Positions 1 to 16,030 are shown, numbered from the stretch's first letter. The stretch is 64,000 nucleotides of DNA from Nymphaea colorata (GCF_008831285.2 NC_045145.1:19422040-19486039), one strand, 5' to 3'. Notes: a model not told the origin generated them from the letters alone. Made by a program: numbers and translations.

Positions 1-403
1 GGGATACACATAGTCAGGACCAACATAGTGGTTTTCTCAAGAGCATCACAGGCTTGTGTATATTGCAGAGTGAATGCAATGAACATAATTGCAGCAGAGG
101 AAGAGGTCCACTATTCAAAGAAAATAAGTATGGAACACATAAATGGCTACAGTGTATTCAATCTGGCCTAGTTAACAACAATGTCTAGTTGGACATAAAG
201 AAGAACCTAGGTTTCCAAAGTATGGAGCTGAAAGCAGATGTAGCAGCTTAGAATTAGGTAGCAAGTTCTGAAAACACATGTCCACTCCAGATCGTAGAAC
301 ATTGGCAAAGCCAAAATGCAAATTAAAGTTTTAAACATTACAAGTACCATAGGCCCAGGGGCAGTCAGAATCTCTAAGTTTTTATATCATCAAATGCATG
401 CTA

Positions 404-3124
<2,721 letters not shown>

Positions 3125-3400
3125 CCCCTTTCTCTCTTCACTTCTTCTCTTCCTTACACCTCCTTCCTCCCCACTTACTTAGTTTCTCGAGTTCTTCCAC
3201 TGATCCACCACAGCGACCCCACTCCCTCTGGTTCTTGGAGTGCAGTAAGCACAGATGTTTAGATCCCCTCAAACCCCAAATTCTCTGGGTCCCCTTCCTC
3301 CAATTTCCCCCACCTGATGCACACGGATTTACGGACGCAGGAGGTAACATATAATTTGGATGGAGGAGGATCACAGCCTTTGGATTTTACTTTTGACTGT
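3125..3400 (-). promoter_or_regulatory. 5' leader and proximal promoter of the DCP5-like gene
   Basis: Immediately upstream of the DCP5-like start codon is a CT-rich stretch on the plus strand (GA-rich on the transcribed strand), typical of plant 5' leaders. I see no convincing TATA box, so the transcription start cannot be placed. Confidence 0.35.
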
Positions 3401-5139
3401 TCAGATTGAGGATCACAGGATTCTCTTAAATTTGGTGAAAAGAATTATGTTAGGACATTGAGATGTGATTGGAGAAACCATTCTGGTACAAAGTTTCTAT
3501 ATCAACGGGAAATGCCTTACCTTTGGGTGTGGCACTAGGCTTGCCAAGAAAACTTACTTTTTAATTTCTATAAACACAATATTATTAGCATTTAATAGAG
3601 AGAGAGTAAGAGAGACATAGACTCAGCTGTTACAATTATAAAGATCTTTTTCTGTTGTTTCAACATATGGATATCGTTTTAGTATCATCTATATTTAAAT
3701 TATTAGCTTATGTAAAGGTGAATACCATTTGAACTCTAGATTCGATTAAGTTCATGCCTTTTAGGCAAATGAGTTTTAGATCATAATTTGGTTGCTTGTT
3801 GGTCGAGTTCTTGCTTGCTCTAAAAGTAGCCTGCTGGTAAGTGCACGAGAGTCCAGGAAAAATCCAAGCTCAGATGCTTCTTCAGTCTTTTCCATCTGGT
3901 GCTAAACTTACCACCTTTCACATACCTACAATTTCGAGCATCTTAACTTCTCCCATCCCTTCAAATTGAAGGGAACTGTTCACATTGAAGTTGAGAAGCA
4001 CGAAATGCTCATCAAATGTACATGTATTATTACTTGCTTCTCCTCGATGTATGACAAACGATGAATCTTTGAAATTTTTGGTGAGTACATAGTCCAGTAC
4101 AGTAAATTCATCGTCTGTCTTCACGGTTGCAAACTCATTTTAAACTACCAACTTTTTCTTGGCTTTTGCCCGCTTCTTGTTTTCTTTGTTCGGCACAGGA
4201 GGGAGTTAAGCAGGGATCTGCATGCACTAGGGATTCTTCTGTGCCACTGTGTGAGACCTGGAAGACTTGGAAGCCGTTCAAATGGCATTACTTTCGTTGC
4301 ATTCTGAAAGCGCTGTAAAGCCTGTTACTGTGAGCAGCTACTATTCCTACTCTCCCTGCCAGCTTCCACTGGAAGATAAACGCACCAGATTCACGTCCTA
4401 TAGAAAGTTCCATTGGTTATAACCAGAAGTAAACATCTGGAGAATCCATTTGACACTCGCATACAAGACCGCAAGGCCGAATTCATGAACTTTTAGGCAT
4501 GATTTGTCTGGGACCTTTGTTTTGTTTTTTTTCTTCTTTTTTTTTTTTGGTCTTCTTCATTTTTATGCTATTTTACCCCACTATCTCTTTTTCTTCACTT
4601 ACTCCTTCTTCTGCTTTTCTTTTATTCCCCTGATTTTTTTTTGTTCCCATTCTCTATTTTCTTTCTCATTTTCTTCTCCAGGATCGGCACACAAATGTAT
4701 TCCTCAAGTGGGGGAATGATATTGACGGCTAGCAGTAGAATGCCGACATCGAGTTCAATCCTCCTTGTGTTGATGAATAAGTCTTGATTTTCCCTCTTTA
4801 TCATTTTTTCTTTGTTTCTTTATTCTCCATTTTTTTTCTCTTTTTTTCCTATTTGTTTGTTACCCTAATTTCTTCTTCATTTGAAGCTATTTGTATTATA
4901 TTTTTTTTATTATTGCACAGATACTCAGTCTGTTGGCTCCTGCTGATCCACATTAGGTTCTTGATTGTTCTGCGATCCTCCACCAGTTTAAAAGAAATAT
5001 CCCAAGTGAAATTAATTAATTCACTTTCATTTAAAAAGTTTCCAATTAACTAAGTAAGAGAAGCATTTGTGACTACCCCAAGGAACTTAATGTAACTATT
5101 CATGCTAGGGCAAGGGAAGAGCATAATTTTTTTTATGAG

Positions 5140-5275
5140 GATGGCAGAATTAAGGTTTCTAAATTTTGATACGAGTCGAAATATCATTTTTCAAAATTTT
5201 TATATAAGACAAGTAAAATTTTTTAAAATTTACATGTAAATTTTTTTAAAAAAAAATTGAGGTGGGGCGAAATAG
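5140..5275 (-). repeat. Dispersed AT-rich element, copy 1 (reverse orientation)
   Basis: This segment is the reverse complement of the element at 41990-42184. They share, in order, AAATTTTGA, a CGAAATAT block, AAAATTTTTATATA, ACAAGT, and a TTACATGTAAA core, then a GAGGTGG end. A non-coding, MITE- or LTR-remnant-like repeat is the simplest reading. Confidence 0.6.
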
Positions 5276-7900
5276 TTTAATTTGGTATTTAATTGTTTTA
5301 TTATTAATCAACGTCAATATTTACACCAGTTTCCTGAGTAAGAAGATAGTTTTTTTTGAAATGTTTGTTTTGAGAATATAGTGTTCTTCTTATAAAGGGG
5401 TTTTAGTAAATGATGTTTCTAAAAGGGTTTAGGTCAAAAAATTTTATATCAAAGATCATTGAAAAGGGAAATTATGCCGGACGAAGATCCATATGTTATA
5501 CCAAAATTGCTCACCATGTGCATTATTTGATCATCAAAACAACAAATGTTCATGCAGCATTGAACTTGTAGTATTACTCTTTCTCCATGTACTCAGACTT
5601 GGAGAATATCCTACTTGCACTCTTTCTTGTTATGTCAACCAAGAAACTTAAGAGTGAAAAAGAAATGGCAGAAAAAAAAAATAATAATTTACCGGCCAAT
5701 AAAATCCAGAAACCATATAATAAAACAAAAAAAATGAGTTCCTTCAAACGGATTCCTGCCTCTTGTTGCCTATTGCAAGAGTATTCCCCCTCTCCAGGAT
5801 CTTAATGCATGCTTTCTATCTAAAGGATCATTTTTTTCTAGAGCTCATCAGGCAAATCACTCTTAAATACCAACCATGCTTCATTTGTATATTTATCACT
5901 ATAATTTATAATTAAGAAAATGAGAGCTACTTATGTTTTTGTAGGAAAGATAGACTTAAGCAGGCCACCTACATCTAAATCACTTTTTTTTTTTTTTTTT
6001 ATCTCCTGCAAATTGAAAATCTTAAATCCTACACCTACTTAGTTAGAATGGAGCCCCTAAAAATTGGTATGTTTGTTAAGACAAGCTATATTTTCTTCTC
6101 ATTCTTTTAATAGTAACTGTGTTATTATTATATTTTTTAATCTAGTGAACCTCTTTGGAATTTTTAAGAAATGCATCAATAACCAGCTAACACAGGGCCA
6201 GCAGGTATCATCTAAGGATCAAACAGACCATAAATTAATGAGGAAAGCATGATTAATCTGCAAGGTAAATAAGGAGAGGAGAGTGAGCTTCTGAAAGGAA
6301 CCTAAAGGCTAAGAGATGTCCGTGGGTCTGATTTATCGATTTAAAGACACAAGCTGGATCCAGTTAGTTGCAGTTACCAAATAATTAATTGGATTTGGTC
6401 TGCAAACACGGTTGCTGACCAAATCGGACTCCATTTATCATCTGATCGGGAAATCTGACAGGAATGTGGATGACTATTTGCAAACGTTGAAAGATCTTTG
6501 GTTAGTGGGACTCAAATTAAAAAATAAATAAATATTTGAGTCTAAATACGAATCCGAATCCGAATCCGAATCTAAGTAGGCGCCAACGGCAGACAATCTG
6601 AAGCAAGTAGTAGCGGTCAGCATGTGTGTATAACAAGCAAATTTAGCCAGACCTTTGCCCAGAATGTGTTTGTAAGAAAAAGTGAAGATCATTAATTTAT
6701 GGCGAATACTTCCAGAGTCAATCAAATCTAATAAAGCTTTTACTTAGTAGCATCCATAGAAATCAAACTGAAAGCACGTCGTTAATGCGATGCTCAAATT
6801 GAAGGGTGTACCGTAGAACCACCCAAATGCCGAAGCAACTTTGGAAACTAGAAGCCGAGAAAAGGGTTTTGCTTTGCATCTCGCGAACCACCTAATAAAG
6901 CTTTCCCTTTAAATTGAATACAATATTGAAGAGGGGGCCGATGGCCCATGAAAAAAGTAGTTTTAGCTCTTAACTCGTATCGGCATAAATCGGGGACTGG
7001 TAGTTTACGGGTTCGGGGTGCAAAAGGGCTAGATCCAGAGCAGCTTCCACTATATCTAAGTCCGAATCAGGTAATACTGTTGTTGGATCCAAATCCAGAA
7101 AAAAGAATCAATTAATTCTACCTGAATTCAGGCATATATTAGTTCATGAGCTCATATCCACTGCATGTGATGAGCAAGTGGTAAGAAAAAAAAATGTTAA
7201 GAATATCAAGTTGAAGATCCTTAATCAAGTCACAAGGTTGTCATTTAGTTGCTCGTTTTATCATGACGTTACAAGGCTCAACGGTTAGGCTGATGATCTC
7301 TCCCGACTTAAAATTTAATAAAAAAAAGGGTTGACCAAAAACAAAGCTCAAAACATGTTGGATCTGATGAAAAATGGCAGGAATTCATATTCACAACAGA
7401 CTTCAATCCAGATCAATACAAAGTCATATCTTTGGATACTAATCGAAATCTAAAATTAGATTCGATCAGAGAGACCGGAAATCGAATTGAATATCCGATT
7501 AAAAGCCACCCTTTTCAACTTCTAATCGAATTGCGGAGCCTAGAGACTCCAACCTGGCGATCCAACCAAGAAAAATTTTGGCCTTTCGCTTTACGCTTGT
7601 TTCACGTGGCATTGAATTTGCAAACAAAATTTAACCATTAAACTCTTTCTAGATTCAGATCTGGCTTATAGATAATGGACAAAACCATCTTGCTCCTACT
7701 TGCTGTTGCTAAATTCGTTCTTTTTTCAAGTCCTATACTCTGCAGCTTCAGCTCGTTGAAGAAATGGTGCCCATAAGAGTTGAATCCTGAGACCCTTTCT
7801 CACTCTACCAACTCCTTTTGATCTAAAATTGGTCTCCTTCAGAAAATGAAAAAACCACAGAGAGTTAGCTTCACACAAATGGTTTTCAAATGATATGAGT

Positions 7901-8162
7901 CCCATCTGCCATGCTGAGTCTGTCGACAAGATGCGAAATTAGTGTACCAATTGCCCCAGACTTAGGGATGGACTTGAAAAACTCATTATTTTTTCGTGTC
8001 AGTTCCTTATTTGATTCTGTTAACCATGGTTAAAGTAATAAAACGATGAACGTGTTAAGATGTATCAATCCCATCTGCCATGCTGAGTCTGTCGACAAGA
8101 TGCGAAATTAGTGTACCAATTGCCCTAGACTTAGGAATGGACTTCATTGTTTTTTCGTGTCA
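7901..8162. repeat. Direct duplication of about 95-100 bp, 169 bp apart
   Basis: The block beginning CCCATCTGCCATGCTGAGTC at 7901-8001 is repeated at 8070-8162 with only a few substitutions and a short deletion near its end. Both copies run through GTCGACAAGATGCG and end with TTTTTTCGTGTCA. Between the copies lies about 70 bp of unrelated sequence. Confidence 0.9.
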
Positions 8163-9498
8163 TGATCAGAGTAGTTGTAGCATCGCCTTCAGCCCTAGTG
8201 GGGTTTAAAATTTCAAGCCTGCAAAACGGGGAGCGCCTGCCTGAAGAAATACTGGTGAGATCCTTTAACAGATTCCCTGCTTTGATGTTGCAGCAACCAA
8301 GGTGAAAAGGGGTAGGAGTTTGGTGTTAGGAGAATGGATGTTGTCTCCAGGTAGATGTGATGATCGCAGCCCATATGTTTGTTTTAATTTTCCTGTAAGA
8401 AGTCAATAAAAGGTTGAATTACATCGTCCAGAAAGGAGGAGGAGCACCGAGAAAGTGGGGGAGCGGAAAGAATGAAGCAGCAGCTGGGGCCTAAGCTGAA
8501 CTGTTTCCAATGCAGTCAAACTCAGTACCTTTCGTAACCGAAGCCTCTTCCCGATCACGCATGGCGCATCTATCTGCAATGACGCGAAAACCAACAGATT
8601 CTTAGCATTAGAATATTGCCATGCTTAACCTCCCCCTCTATTTTTTCCTTCTGGTTGGTGGGGCTGCTCACCTTCTTTTGGTCAGGTCTTGAGCCGCGGC
8701 AGCGATACCAGCAAACCAACCAACCATCTTCCACTGATGCTGTTGAATGCTGCTTCTGCTGCTCTTGCTGCTGCTGCTGTTCCACCAAAGGGATCTGCTA
8801 TCCTTATCACTCACGACGAGTTTACTTCGTTGCCCTCGCTTTTAGTCCTTAAGATAGACAAAGTTTAAAGCTACCTACCAATCAAAAGTCTTATGGCTAA
8901 TTTCCCCTTAACAGAAAAACCGGGAGTTTGGTTGTGCATTTTGCTTGGTGAGCAGCAGCTCCACGTTAATGACCAATAGAAGACGTTCATGCCGCTGCCG
9001 TAATCTTTCTATGTTATGTCACACAAGCTAAAGCGATAAGCCAACTTATTGATTCAATAGGTAATAAGTTAGATAGTCTTAAGAACCGCGCTTGTTCATG
9101 ACGCATTGTCTGTAAACGAGTCGAACGGCATAAAGAAATGGTTGTTGGAATCAATGGTATTCCACTAAAGCCATTTGAGAACTCAAGGGGCCTTTCGGAA
9201 TTTCGTGCGCAGAGCAGAGGAGGAGTCCCCTTGTGTTTTTTTAAAAGCACAGTTGATCGAAGAGCCGAGGTCCACGCCTCCAATGGAAAAATCCCCACTA
9301 TAGTTGAAAGCCCCATTTGGCCAAACCTCACCGCATTTGTGTACTTCCCCCGCTTCCCAATTACACTTTTAAAAGCGGCCTCGGAAGCAAAGCCCGAAGC
9401 AGAGAAAAGCACAAGGAAGAGTGCGTCTTGGTTCTGTTTCTTTCTTCGTTTCTTCGACTGCATTGTGTGAAGAAGAGAGGAGAGATAGGGAGTGGATC

Positions 9499-10290
9499 AT
9501 GGCAGCGGTGGATCAATCATCTTCTTCATCAAGGCGGTATTTTGATTGGTACCCACTTGAGGAGACGGCCATAGACACCGAACCGGCGGTTGCCCTCCTG
9601 CCCTCTGACTTCCACCACTCATTCGACGCCCTTAGCGTGAGCGAAGACGGCGATGACACTCTGGCGTTGAGGCCTCTGATGAGGCGGCCGACGCCGAAGA
9701 AGAAGGTAAGGAAGGTCCTGAAATCTGTGATCAACAGCGTCATCTCCTGCAACAGGCACCCTTCCTCCTTGGACCACCCTACCCTGGGAAGCAGGGTCAT
9801 CGGCACCCTCTTTGGCTACCGCAAGGGCCACGTCCATTTCGCCTTCCAGAGCGACCCCGGCTCGATACCCGCCCTGCTCGTAGAGCTAGCCACGCCGACG
9901 TGCTGCCTCGTCAAGGAGATGGCTTCCGGTCTGGTAAGGATCGCGCTCGAGTGCGAGCGCGAGCGCAGTGGGTGCGGGGGCCAGAAGGGTCGCAGCAGAG
10001 GGAGGCCGCTGCTGCAGGAGCCGGTCTGGAGGACTTACTGCAATGGCAGGAAGAGTGGGTACGCCGTGGCGAGGGAGTGCACGATGGGGGACATGAGGGT
10101 GCTAAGGTCGGTGCAGGCCATCACCATGGGTGCAGGGGTGCTGCCTGGTTCAGGGCCAGAAGGTGAGCTCATGTACATGAGAGCGCGGTTCGAGAGGGTG
10201 GTGGGCTCGAGGGACTCGGAAGCGTTCTACATGATAAACCCCGATGGGACAGGCGGACCCGAGCTCAGCATCTTTCTCCTCAGAGTCTGA
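9499..10290 (+). CDS. MIZU-KUSSEI 1-like protein (DUF617)
   Basis: Single-exon gene for a 263-residue DUF617 protein. The founding member, MIZ1, is needed for root hydrotropism and acts at the ER membrane; the role of this paralogue is inferred only by family. Residues about 1-95 are a variable, serine-rich N-terminus containing a basic PKKKVRK patch. The conserved domain fills residues about 97-263: GTLFGYRKGHVHFAFQ, LLVELATPT, LVKEMASGLVRIALECE, PVWRTYCNGRKSGYAVAREC, VLRSVQAITMGAGVLP, ELMYMRARFERVVGSRDSEA and a terminal PELSIFLLRV, as is normal for the family. A further in-frame ATG lies 78 nt upstream. I chose MAAVDQ because the extra residues read like leader sequence and the usual family length fits. 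A short insert rich in R, G and S (around residues 153-172) interrupts the domain, as in other members. Confidence 0.93.
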   Translation: MAAVDQSSSSSRRYFDWYPLEETAIDTEPAVALLPSDFHHSFDALSVSEDGDDTLALRPLMRRPTPKKKVRKVLKSVINSVISCNRHPSSLDHPTLGSRVIGTLFGYRKGHVHFAFQSDPGSIPALLVELATPTCCLVKEMASGLVRIALECERERSGCGGQKGRSRGRPLLQEPVWRTYCNGRKSGYAVARECTMGDMRVLRSVQAITMGAGVLPGSGPEGELMYMRARFERVVGSRDSEAFYMINPDGTGGPELSIFLLRV

Positions 10291-13200
10291 GTCCGATACT
10301 TCCTCCCTGTGACAGTATATCTAATGTTTAATGTTTAGATGGAGGGAAAAGGAGAGGATACTCATGGATGGAAAGGAAAAAAATTCTACCATGTTTTATT
10401 TATTCCTTTTTTTTTTTTTCATTGCTTTGTTGGTGGCCTTCTTTCTAGTTCTTCGCGATAGAGAATCATAGATTGACTTCTAAATAGAGCTGTATTTGGT
10501 ATCTAATGGACGACGTGTTGTTTGAACTTTGAACGAAACTTAAACTAGGAGGGAAGGTAATCTTGATAGAAGAAAGATTGCGGGGATCGAAGATTGTAAG
10601 AGCTAGTACTTGAGAAATGGAAATGACCTTTCTTCATTGACTTGTTAAGTTGCTTTGATCTGCTCTAAAGTTGTAGGCAGGAGAGATTTCATATCGAGTC
10701 ACCACCAACAATCCTCTCGCTCGAAATTTGAAAATATCATCGGTACCTCTTAGATCTATTGAATTATCAGTATTTGTCTGTTAAAAGAAGATTTGGAACA
10801 AATTAGCCTAAAAAAGGTTTCTGCTAGAGGAACAGGTGAATTGTTTTGGAACATATTTTCTGTTTTCTATGAGAAAATTTATTCTACATGAGTTACATAT
10901 GAACTAATCATATCTGTCACGCTTTTCTCAATAATTTAATTTCAGAAGTACATGGACTAAAGTGCACCTTTATCTCACACAATTTGTTCTGCAATGAACA
11001 GTGGATTGGCACCTAGCTAAGGTTAATGGAGAAAACTGCTTCTGACCTATTGTTCAATAAGGTTGTCTATTCCGAGATCATGAACAGTGGATTGGCACCT
11101 GAAGAAACTGCGCTACTCCATTTTGCCTCCCGAATGAATGTGATCCGCAAGACCAGAGTTGGGAATAGGCTGCACTTGTTTTTGGGCAGAAACCATGTTA
11201 TGTTGCTTTCTCGAATGCCCAATCCCTTTTGTGTTTCTTTTTTCTAATTTGAAAGAGAAGATTTCTGCATTTACCTTCTTTCGTGGAGATGAATTGGGCA
11301 CCCGATTAGGGAACTGGCTCCCCACAAGACATCGACTGTTCTGAAGGTCGGCGAGACTCTCGACGACGAGAAAGTTGGAAACAACTCTGATACTCGAATA
11401 GTTTCTTGGTCGCTTGAACTCCGCTTTCTTTTGTGTCTTTAAAAGCTGTGTCCGCGTGTGTGTGTGTGTGTGTGTGTGGGAGAGAGAGAGAGAGAGTTGG
11501 AAACTGACAGGTGGGAATCATCCTTCGCGCTGCTTCTGCATAGCACAGCCAACCTACTCTGCTAGCTCATTCCTTTTTGAAGATGGCAATTTCACTTTTC
11601 TGGCAGCAGTGAATTGTCAGCAATAGTGGCTTATAGCAACTGGGTGTCGGTGTCACTTTTGCAAGGGTTTTTGAGGTAGAACAATGAAAAGAAGCCGTGG
11701 CCGAGGAGTTCAACTCATTGGAATATATGTTTTGCCAATCTTTTTCTGATTTCTTCCTGTAGCAGTTTGCTTCTTTCATCTTCCGATGAATTTGGACTGC
11801 ACCTTATGTGCAGGAAGTTTATTTTGTCCAGCCGATCAACAGACGTTCTGCAGAGAGATCTTCCATCTCTGTCATTCCCACTTGCCACCATTATGAGCAT
11901 TCACGATGTACTTTTAATGAGCTGGCCATTATGCGCATTCATGATGTGCTTTTAATGAACACTTCTTCTATCTCCTATTGAAAATTAATGGCCGCAGACC
12001 GCGATTGAGAACAAGGCTGTGCGATCCTCCGGAAGGTGGTTTGGCAGATGAATAAATCAATCAGTGGTTGTCTACTATTATATGCGGCCGCCTCCCATTC
12101 TGCTGCTGTTGAGAGACCAAAGCAGCGGACTCCATTTCTATGATCTTCGGTGATCCAAAACCTTGTGGGGTGGAAGCGAGTGTTGTCAGCTTCTGTGGCA
12201 AAAAGAAACGAGGAAAGGAGGCTGCAAAAGCAAGCATTTTCTTTTTCTGTGTAATTAAATATTTTAAAAGTCATTAATTAATTTCTAAATGAAAATGAAA
12301 AAGACTGATATGGTCCAATCCATGATTTCGAGGATTCTGATGCTACTGTGGGTCTAATATTTAGAAATTTTTTTAGAAAAAAATTTGAAAATATTATGTA
12401 TGGCCATCATTGGTCACCCTTTTTTTTTTTCCATCGATGACAGCGACGCCGTTTCATAAATTTGTCCCAACCATGAAGTTGGAACACGATCAAGATTCCT
12501 GGAATTTTATGTTAGTGTTCTTATGCTAAGTGGCTATAAAAGGTTTAAATTTGACTCAGGTCTAGTATTCATTGATCAATTTGACTCAATTGAAATGAAG
12601 TAGTCAGATCTATATTTAAACTCCATTTCATACTCTATTTTTCAAAATCGAGTTTGAATGCAATTGTTATAAACTCCGACATTTATATGTAATCATACTG
12701 GATCTTTTTTTAATACCAGTCTGATATTGGACTCAGATTCAGTTATTAAATTGCATCAAATGTGTTTACTACTCGTATCCAAATTTCTTTATCAAATCTC
12801 ACTAAATAAAGTTACACCTTAAGGAAAAGCAGCTTATGCCAGAAAAACGACATAAGTTTAAATGCCATGACCTATATAACTTGCTTTCATGGCAAAAATT
12901 TTATTATAAAGTACCACGCTTTGGTAGGAGGCATGAAATTACAGACCTCTGATTTTTCGTATGTGACTCGAGTTTAGCCGAGTTGAAACAAAAGGGAAGC
13001 AAGAAGATTTGAAGGGGAGACTTGCTCTTAAAAGACAAATTAGTATTCTCTCTCTCTTTCTCTCTCTCTCTCTCTATATAGATATACATATATTGTGTGT
13101 TACTCAAGCCTCGGCTCGTTCACTGTTGAGAAAAAGAACAAGTTCTCGTTGCCCATCCATGTCGGGACACCAACTCGCGTTCCATGTGCTATTTAAAAAG

Positions 13201-14359
13201 AAGAAACAGCGTCCAGCCAACGAGAGAAAGGACAAATTCACAGTGTCCGTGTTCACCTGGAACGCACACCTGTACCATTGTCAACGTTCAAATCTACTGG
13301 GACGCGTTAAAAAATTGTGTCCAAACCAAATTTGGGTTGGCTAGAAAGGATTCTCGGGGGTGGTCAGCCAACAGAACAAAAACAGCAGAGACAGGGAGTA
13401 CTGCAGGGTCCACTCAGTGGCAACCATTGTCCCTCATAGCAATGATCCTTTATTTGGCACAAGGCGTACGTTCGTAAGCTTATAGACAAGCAGCAAACAC
13501 AAGAATCGATCATTCACACTCCTAGGTCAAAGCAGGAGTTTACAGTGATGTAGGTTGCCATCGTTAAACATAATCAATGAGCAAACCCTTTCTCAGCTAG
13601 AGGATCAACTCATCTGAGAGTTGATACTAATGAATAAAACATGAAAGATGGAAAGAGAATTGATCAAACAGAAGAAAAAGGAAGAATTCCAATTACTGAT
13701 CAACTGCCCGTAATGGAAGAGTGAAGACTAATCATATATAAGTAGAGGATTAAAGAAACTAAAATAGAATATAGAGATATCTGAAAATAATGGTCCAAAT
13801 ACCCAATGAATAAAGTGAATGAATCTAGACTAATGATTGAACCAAATGAATCACAAAAACCTGTTCATGATCGGCCATATGCATGTCTCCAACCCTTGTC
13901 GGGAAGACCTATACGGAGAAACGTAAGCTGATCACACCACTTCTCATGAAAAATGTCAAGTGTGTCGGCGTGATTTTATGCTTCTATGAAGAGTCCAAAG
14001 GTGGCTAATAGCTGTCAATTTGGTATTTCTGTTTCTGCAACCTTTTGTCTGAAACTGTAGATAGGTTAATGATTTTTCGTTGGAAAGGTTGAAAATGCTA
14101 ACAACAGCTCATAAATTGAAACCACGATTACACAATGAACAAAAGATGAGTTTCTTTGCGAACTTTCATGTAAAGCATAATGCACATCAACATGAACTTG
14201 GTGAAAGAGCTCAGCCGCAAAGGCCATAGTTAACATCTTCTAGTGCTGAGATTATGTGAGAGGGGAGGTGAGGAGAGAAGGAAAATCATTAAGAACTGTT
14301 AAGGAAATTGGTAAGAGCGACAAATCCATTGGAGAAGATAACGACAATCAGAAAAAAGA
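10291..14359. other. Intergenic region, no recognised gene
   Basis: About 4 kb downstream of the MIZ1-like gene. It contains a (GT)n(GA)n microsatellite at about 11455-11495, a TC/TA compound microsatellite at about 13049-13092, and a 20-bp direct repeat (core GAACAGTGGATTGGCACCT, at about 10998 and 11081). The rest is AT-rich sequence without a recognised gene. Confidence 0.6.
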
Positions 14360-14531
14360 TGAAGAGCTGGTAATTGAAGATTATCTAATCTAGGCAAGAA
14401 AGATGTTGCCTATGATAAAAACAAAATTTTTTCCTATAAAAGGAACTCAATTCTGTCATTGTATATCATCTTCTTCTTCATCAATAAGAATACAGTCTGA
14501 GTGCCTTCTAGCCGTGGACGTAGGCTTTATT
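14360..14531 (+). repeat. 5' LTR remnant of the copia element
   Basis: It matches the 3' LTR over TGAAGAGCTG, TATCTAATCTAGGCAAGAAA, a TTCCTATAAAAGGAACTC stretch (a plausible promoter TATAAAAG), TTCTGTCATTGTATATCATC and TCTGAGTGCCTTCTAGCCGT. It lacks a roughly 70-bp internal block present in the 3' copy, and stops at TAGGCTTTA where the 3' LTR continues. It therefore appears internally deleted and 3'-truncated. Confidence 0.75.
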
Positions 14532-14541
14532 GTATCAGAGA
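14530..14541 (+). other. Primer binding site (initiator tRNA-Met type)
   Basis: TTGTATCAGAG directly follows the 5' LTR remnant and matches the plant copia primer binding site TGGTATCAGAGC with one changed base and a degraded end. Its position supports the left LTR boundary. Confidence 0.6.
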
Positions 14542-15354
14542 TGAAAAACAGACTGTGTCCTTCATCAAAAATCACTCTGCTCACAATGGTTTTTCTGTTG
14601 CTGGAATACTGGTAGAACAGAGGAAGAACAGAGCACTTTTGGCTGTCTGATTCACAAACCAAATCAATCACTATAGGTGTCGAGCAGCAGTTCATATGAT
14701 TTATGAATATCTGTAGATCATTTCAGTGGATTTGCAGATTTTTTGAAACATCGAGGAAGTAGCGCTTCAATTTTGAAACGCCGCTGGTTGCAAAACAGGA
14801 CAAACAGGGCAGCAACTGTTTTTCGCCCCATGTTTCCAACAACCGGCATCATCCTCATAGGTGATTTCTCTATGCGAAATTACTCCTTGAAGAATCGCCA
14901 CTCTATTACGCTTCAAATAGTACCAAGCACGACAAATTTCGTGCTTCGAAATGGCTGCAATCGTTGATTTTTCCAATGTCTCTTCTGTTGCGTTCTGCTG
15001 CTGTGAGGCAACGCTGTTTGCCGTTTCTTCTTTTCCATCGGCCAGCGTCTTTGATTCAGGTGATCTCTCAGTGATATACTATCACGAGCAGGAACTATTT
15101 TTTTACTACGCTTCCATCGGTATCAAGCTCGACCAGGTTCGTGCTTGAAAACTTTAGTTTTTTTTGTCGCCATTCCTGGTGATGTTTTTCATTCGTCCTT
15201 CCTCCTGCTTATCATTTTATCGGCAACTGTTTACTGTCTCTCTTGCTGCTGTAAAAAATTTAGATGGCATCTTCTTTCATGCTTATTTTTCCTTATCCTT
15301 GTACTATCAATGTTGCAAACTTCATCTCCCTGGAGCTGAAAATTTTCTCCTATA

Positions 15355-16030
15355 AAAAACACAAATTTTGGCATTGATTGAGAGCCAAGATCTACAAAGA
15401 TTTTTGATGGCAAAGTTATTACTCCATCAGAATTCATTGATGATTTTTCTTCTCAAAAAGAGCCCAATCCTCATTTTACTGCATGAAGAAAAACTGATCG
15501 CCTAATCAACATTCTCTCAAAAGTCAAAAGTCGTGTGAAAGAGAATTTCATCTCAGGCATTTGCTCACTTCACTTAAAAAGAATGATGATTCTGTAAACA
15601 TATAGGAAAATTCAAACGTGTATGTGATGATATTTCAGCTATTGGAAAATCTGTTGATGAGGGGGCACAAGTTTACTGGTTGCTTCAAGGGCTTGGAGAA
15701 GGATATGAAGCCTTTATTGCATTCATGCTTCGACCACCTACATTGCCATATGACGAGGTTGTTTCTCTTCTTCAAAGTTTCGACTCACGATTAAAAAGTT
15801 TCACTTCTCCTATCATGGCAATGGCACACCAACAATCTGGACGAGGATGTGGGCGTGCACGCGGCTATAGAGGGCGTGGATATTATTAAGGTCGTGGACA
15901 CTATCGAAATCAGACACATGAAAATTCTTCTTCTAATGGTGATGAATAGAAAAGCAAAAGCTCTTGTTTGTCAAATCTGTGGTCAGAAATATCACTCTGC
16001 CATCAGTGAACGATTTAATCATGCTTCTCA
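15355..16030 (+). pseudogene. Copia gag remnant
   Basis: The clearest part is a UBN2-type gag segment (15680-15889): LLQGLGEGYEAF, then LPYDEVVSLLQSFDSRL, followed by an RGRG-rich stretch. The zinc knuckle follows in another frame: CQICGQKYH keeps the first three ligands, but the final cysteine of the CX2CX4HX4C motif is replaced by glutamate. Stops and frame changes between 15480 and 15680 and before the knuckle show that it cannot encode a complete capsid protein. Confidence 0.8.

Larger units (their letters stand above)
3401..9498. other. Intergenic region, no recognised gene
   Basis: About 6 kb between the divergently arranged DCP5-like and MIZ1-like genes. It holds T-rich stretches around 4510-4900, one copy of a dispersed AT-rich element, patches of degenerate ATCCGAATCC-type repeats (near 6540-6580 and 7430-7510) and a duplication at 7.9-8.2 kb. 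A minus-strand stretch at 8560-8790 contains a glutamine-rich frame followed by splice-like sites, but I could not assign it to any family. Confidence 0.6.

Noticed and set aside
8403..8800. Glutamine-rich minus-strand frame with splice-like sites (AAG|GTGAGC, TTGCAG|ATAGATG, AAAG|GTACTG)
   Set aside because: The sites could make a small spliced gene, but the encoded residues match no family I know, and the Q run comes from a short CTG-type repeat.
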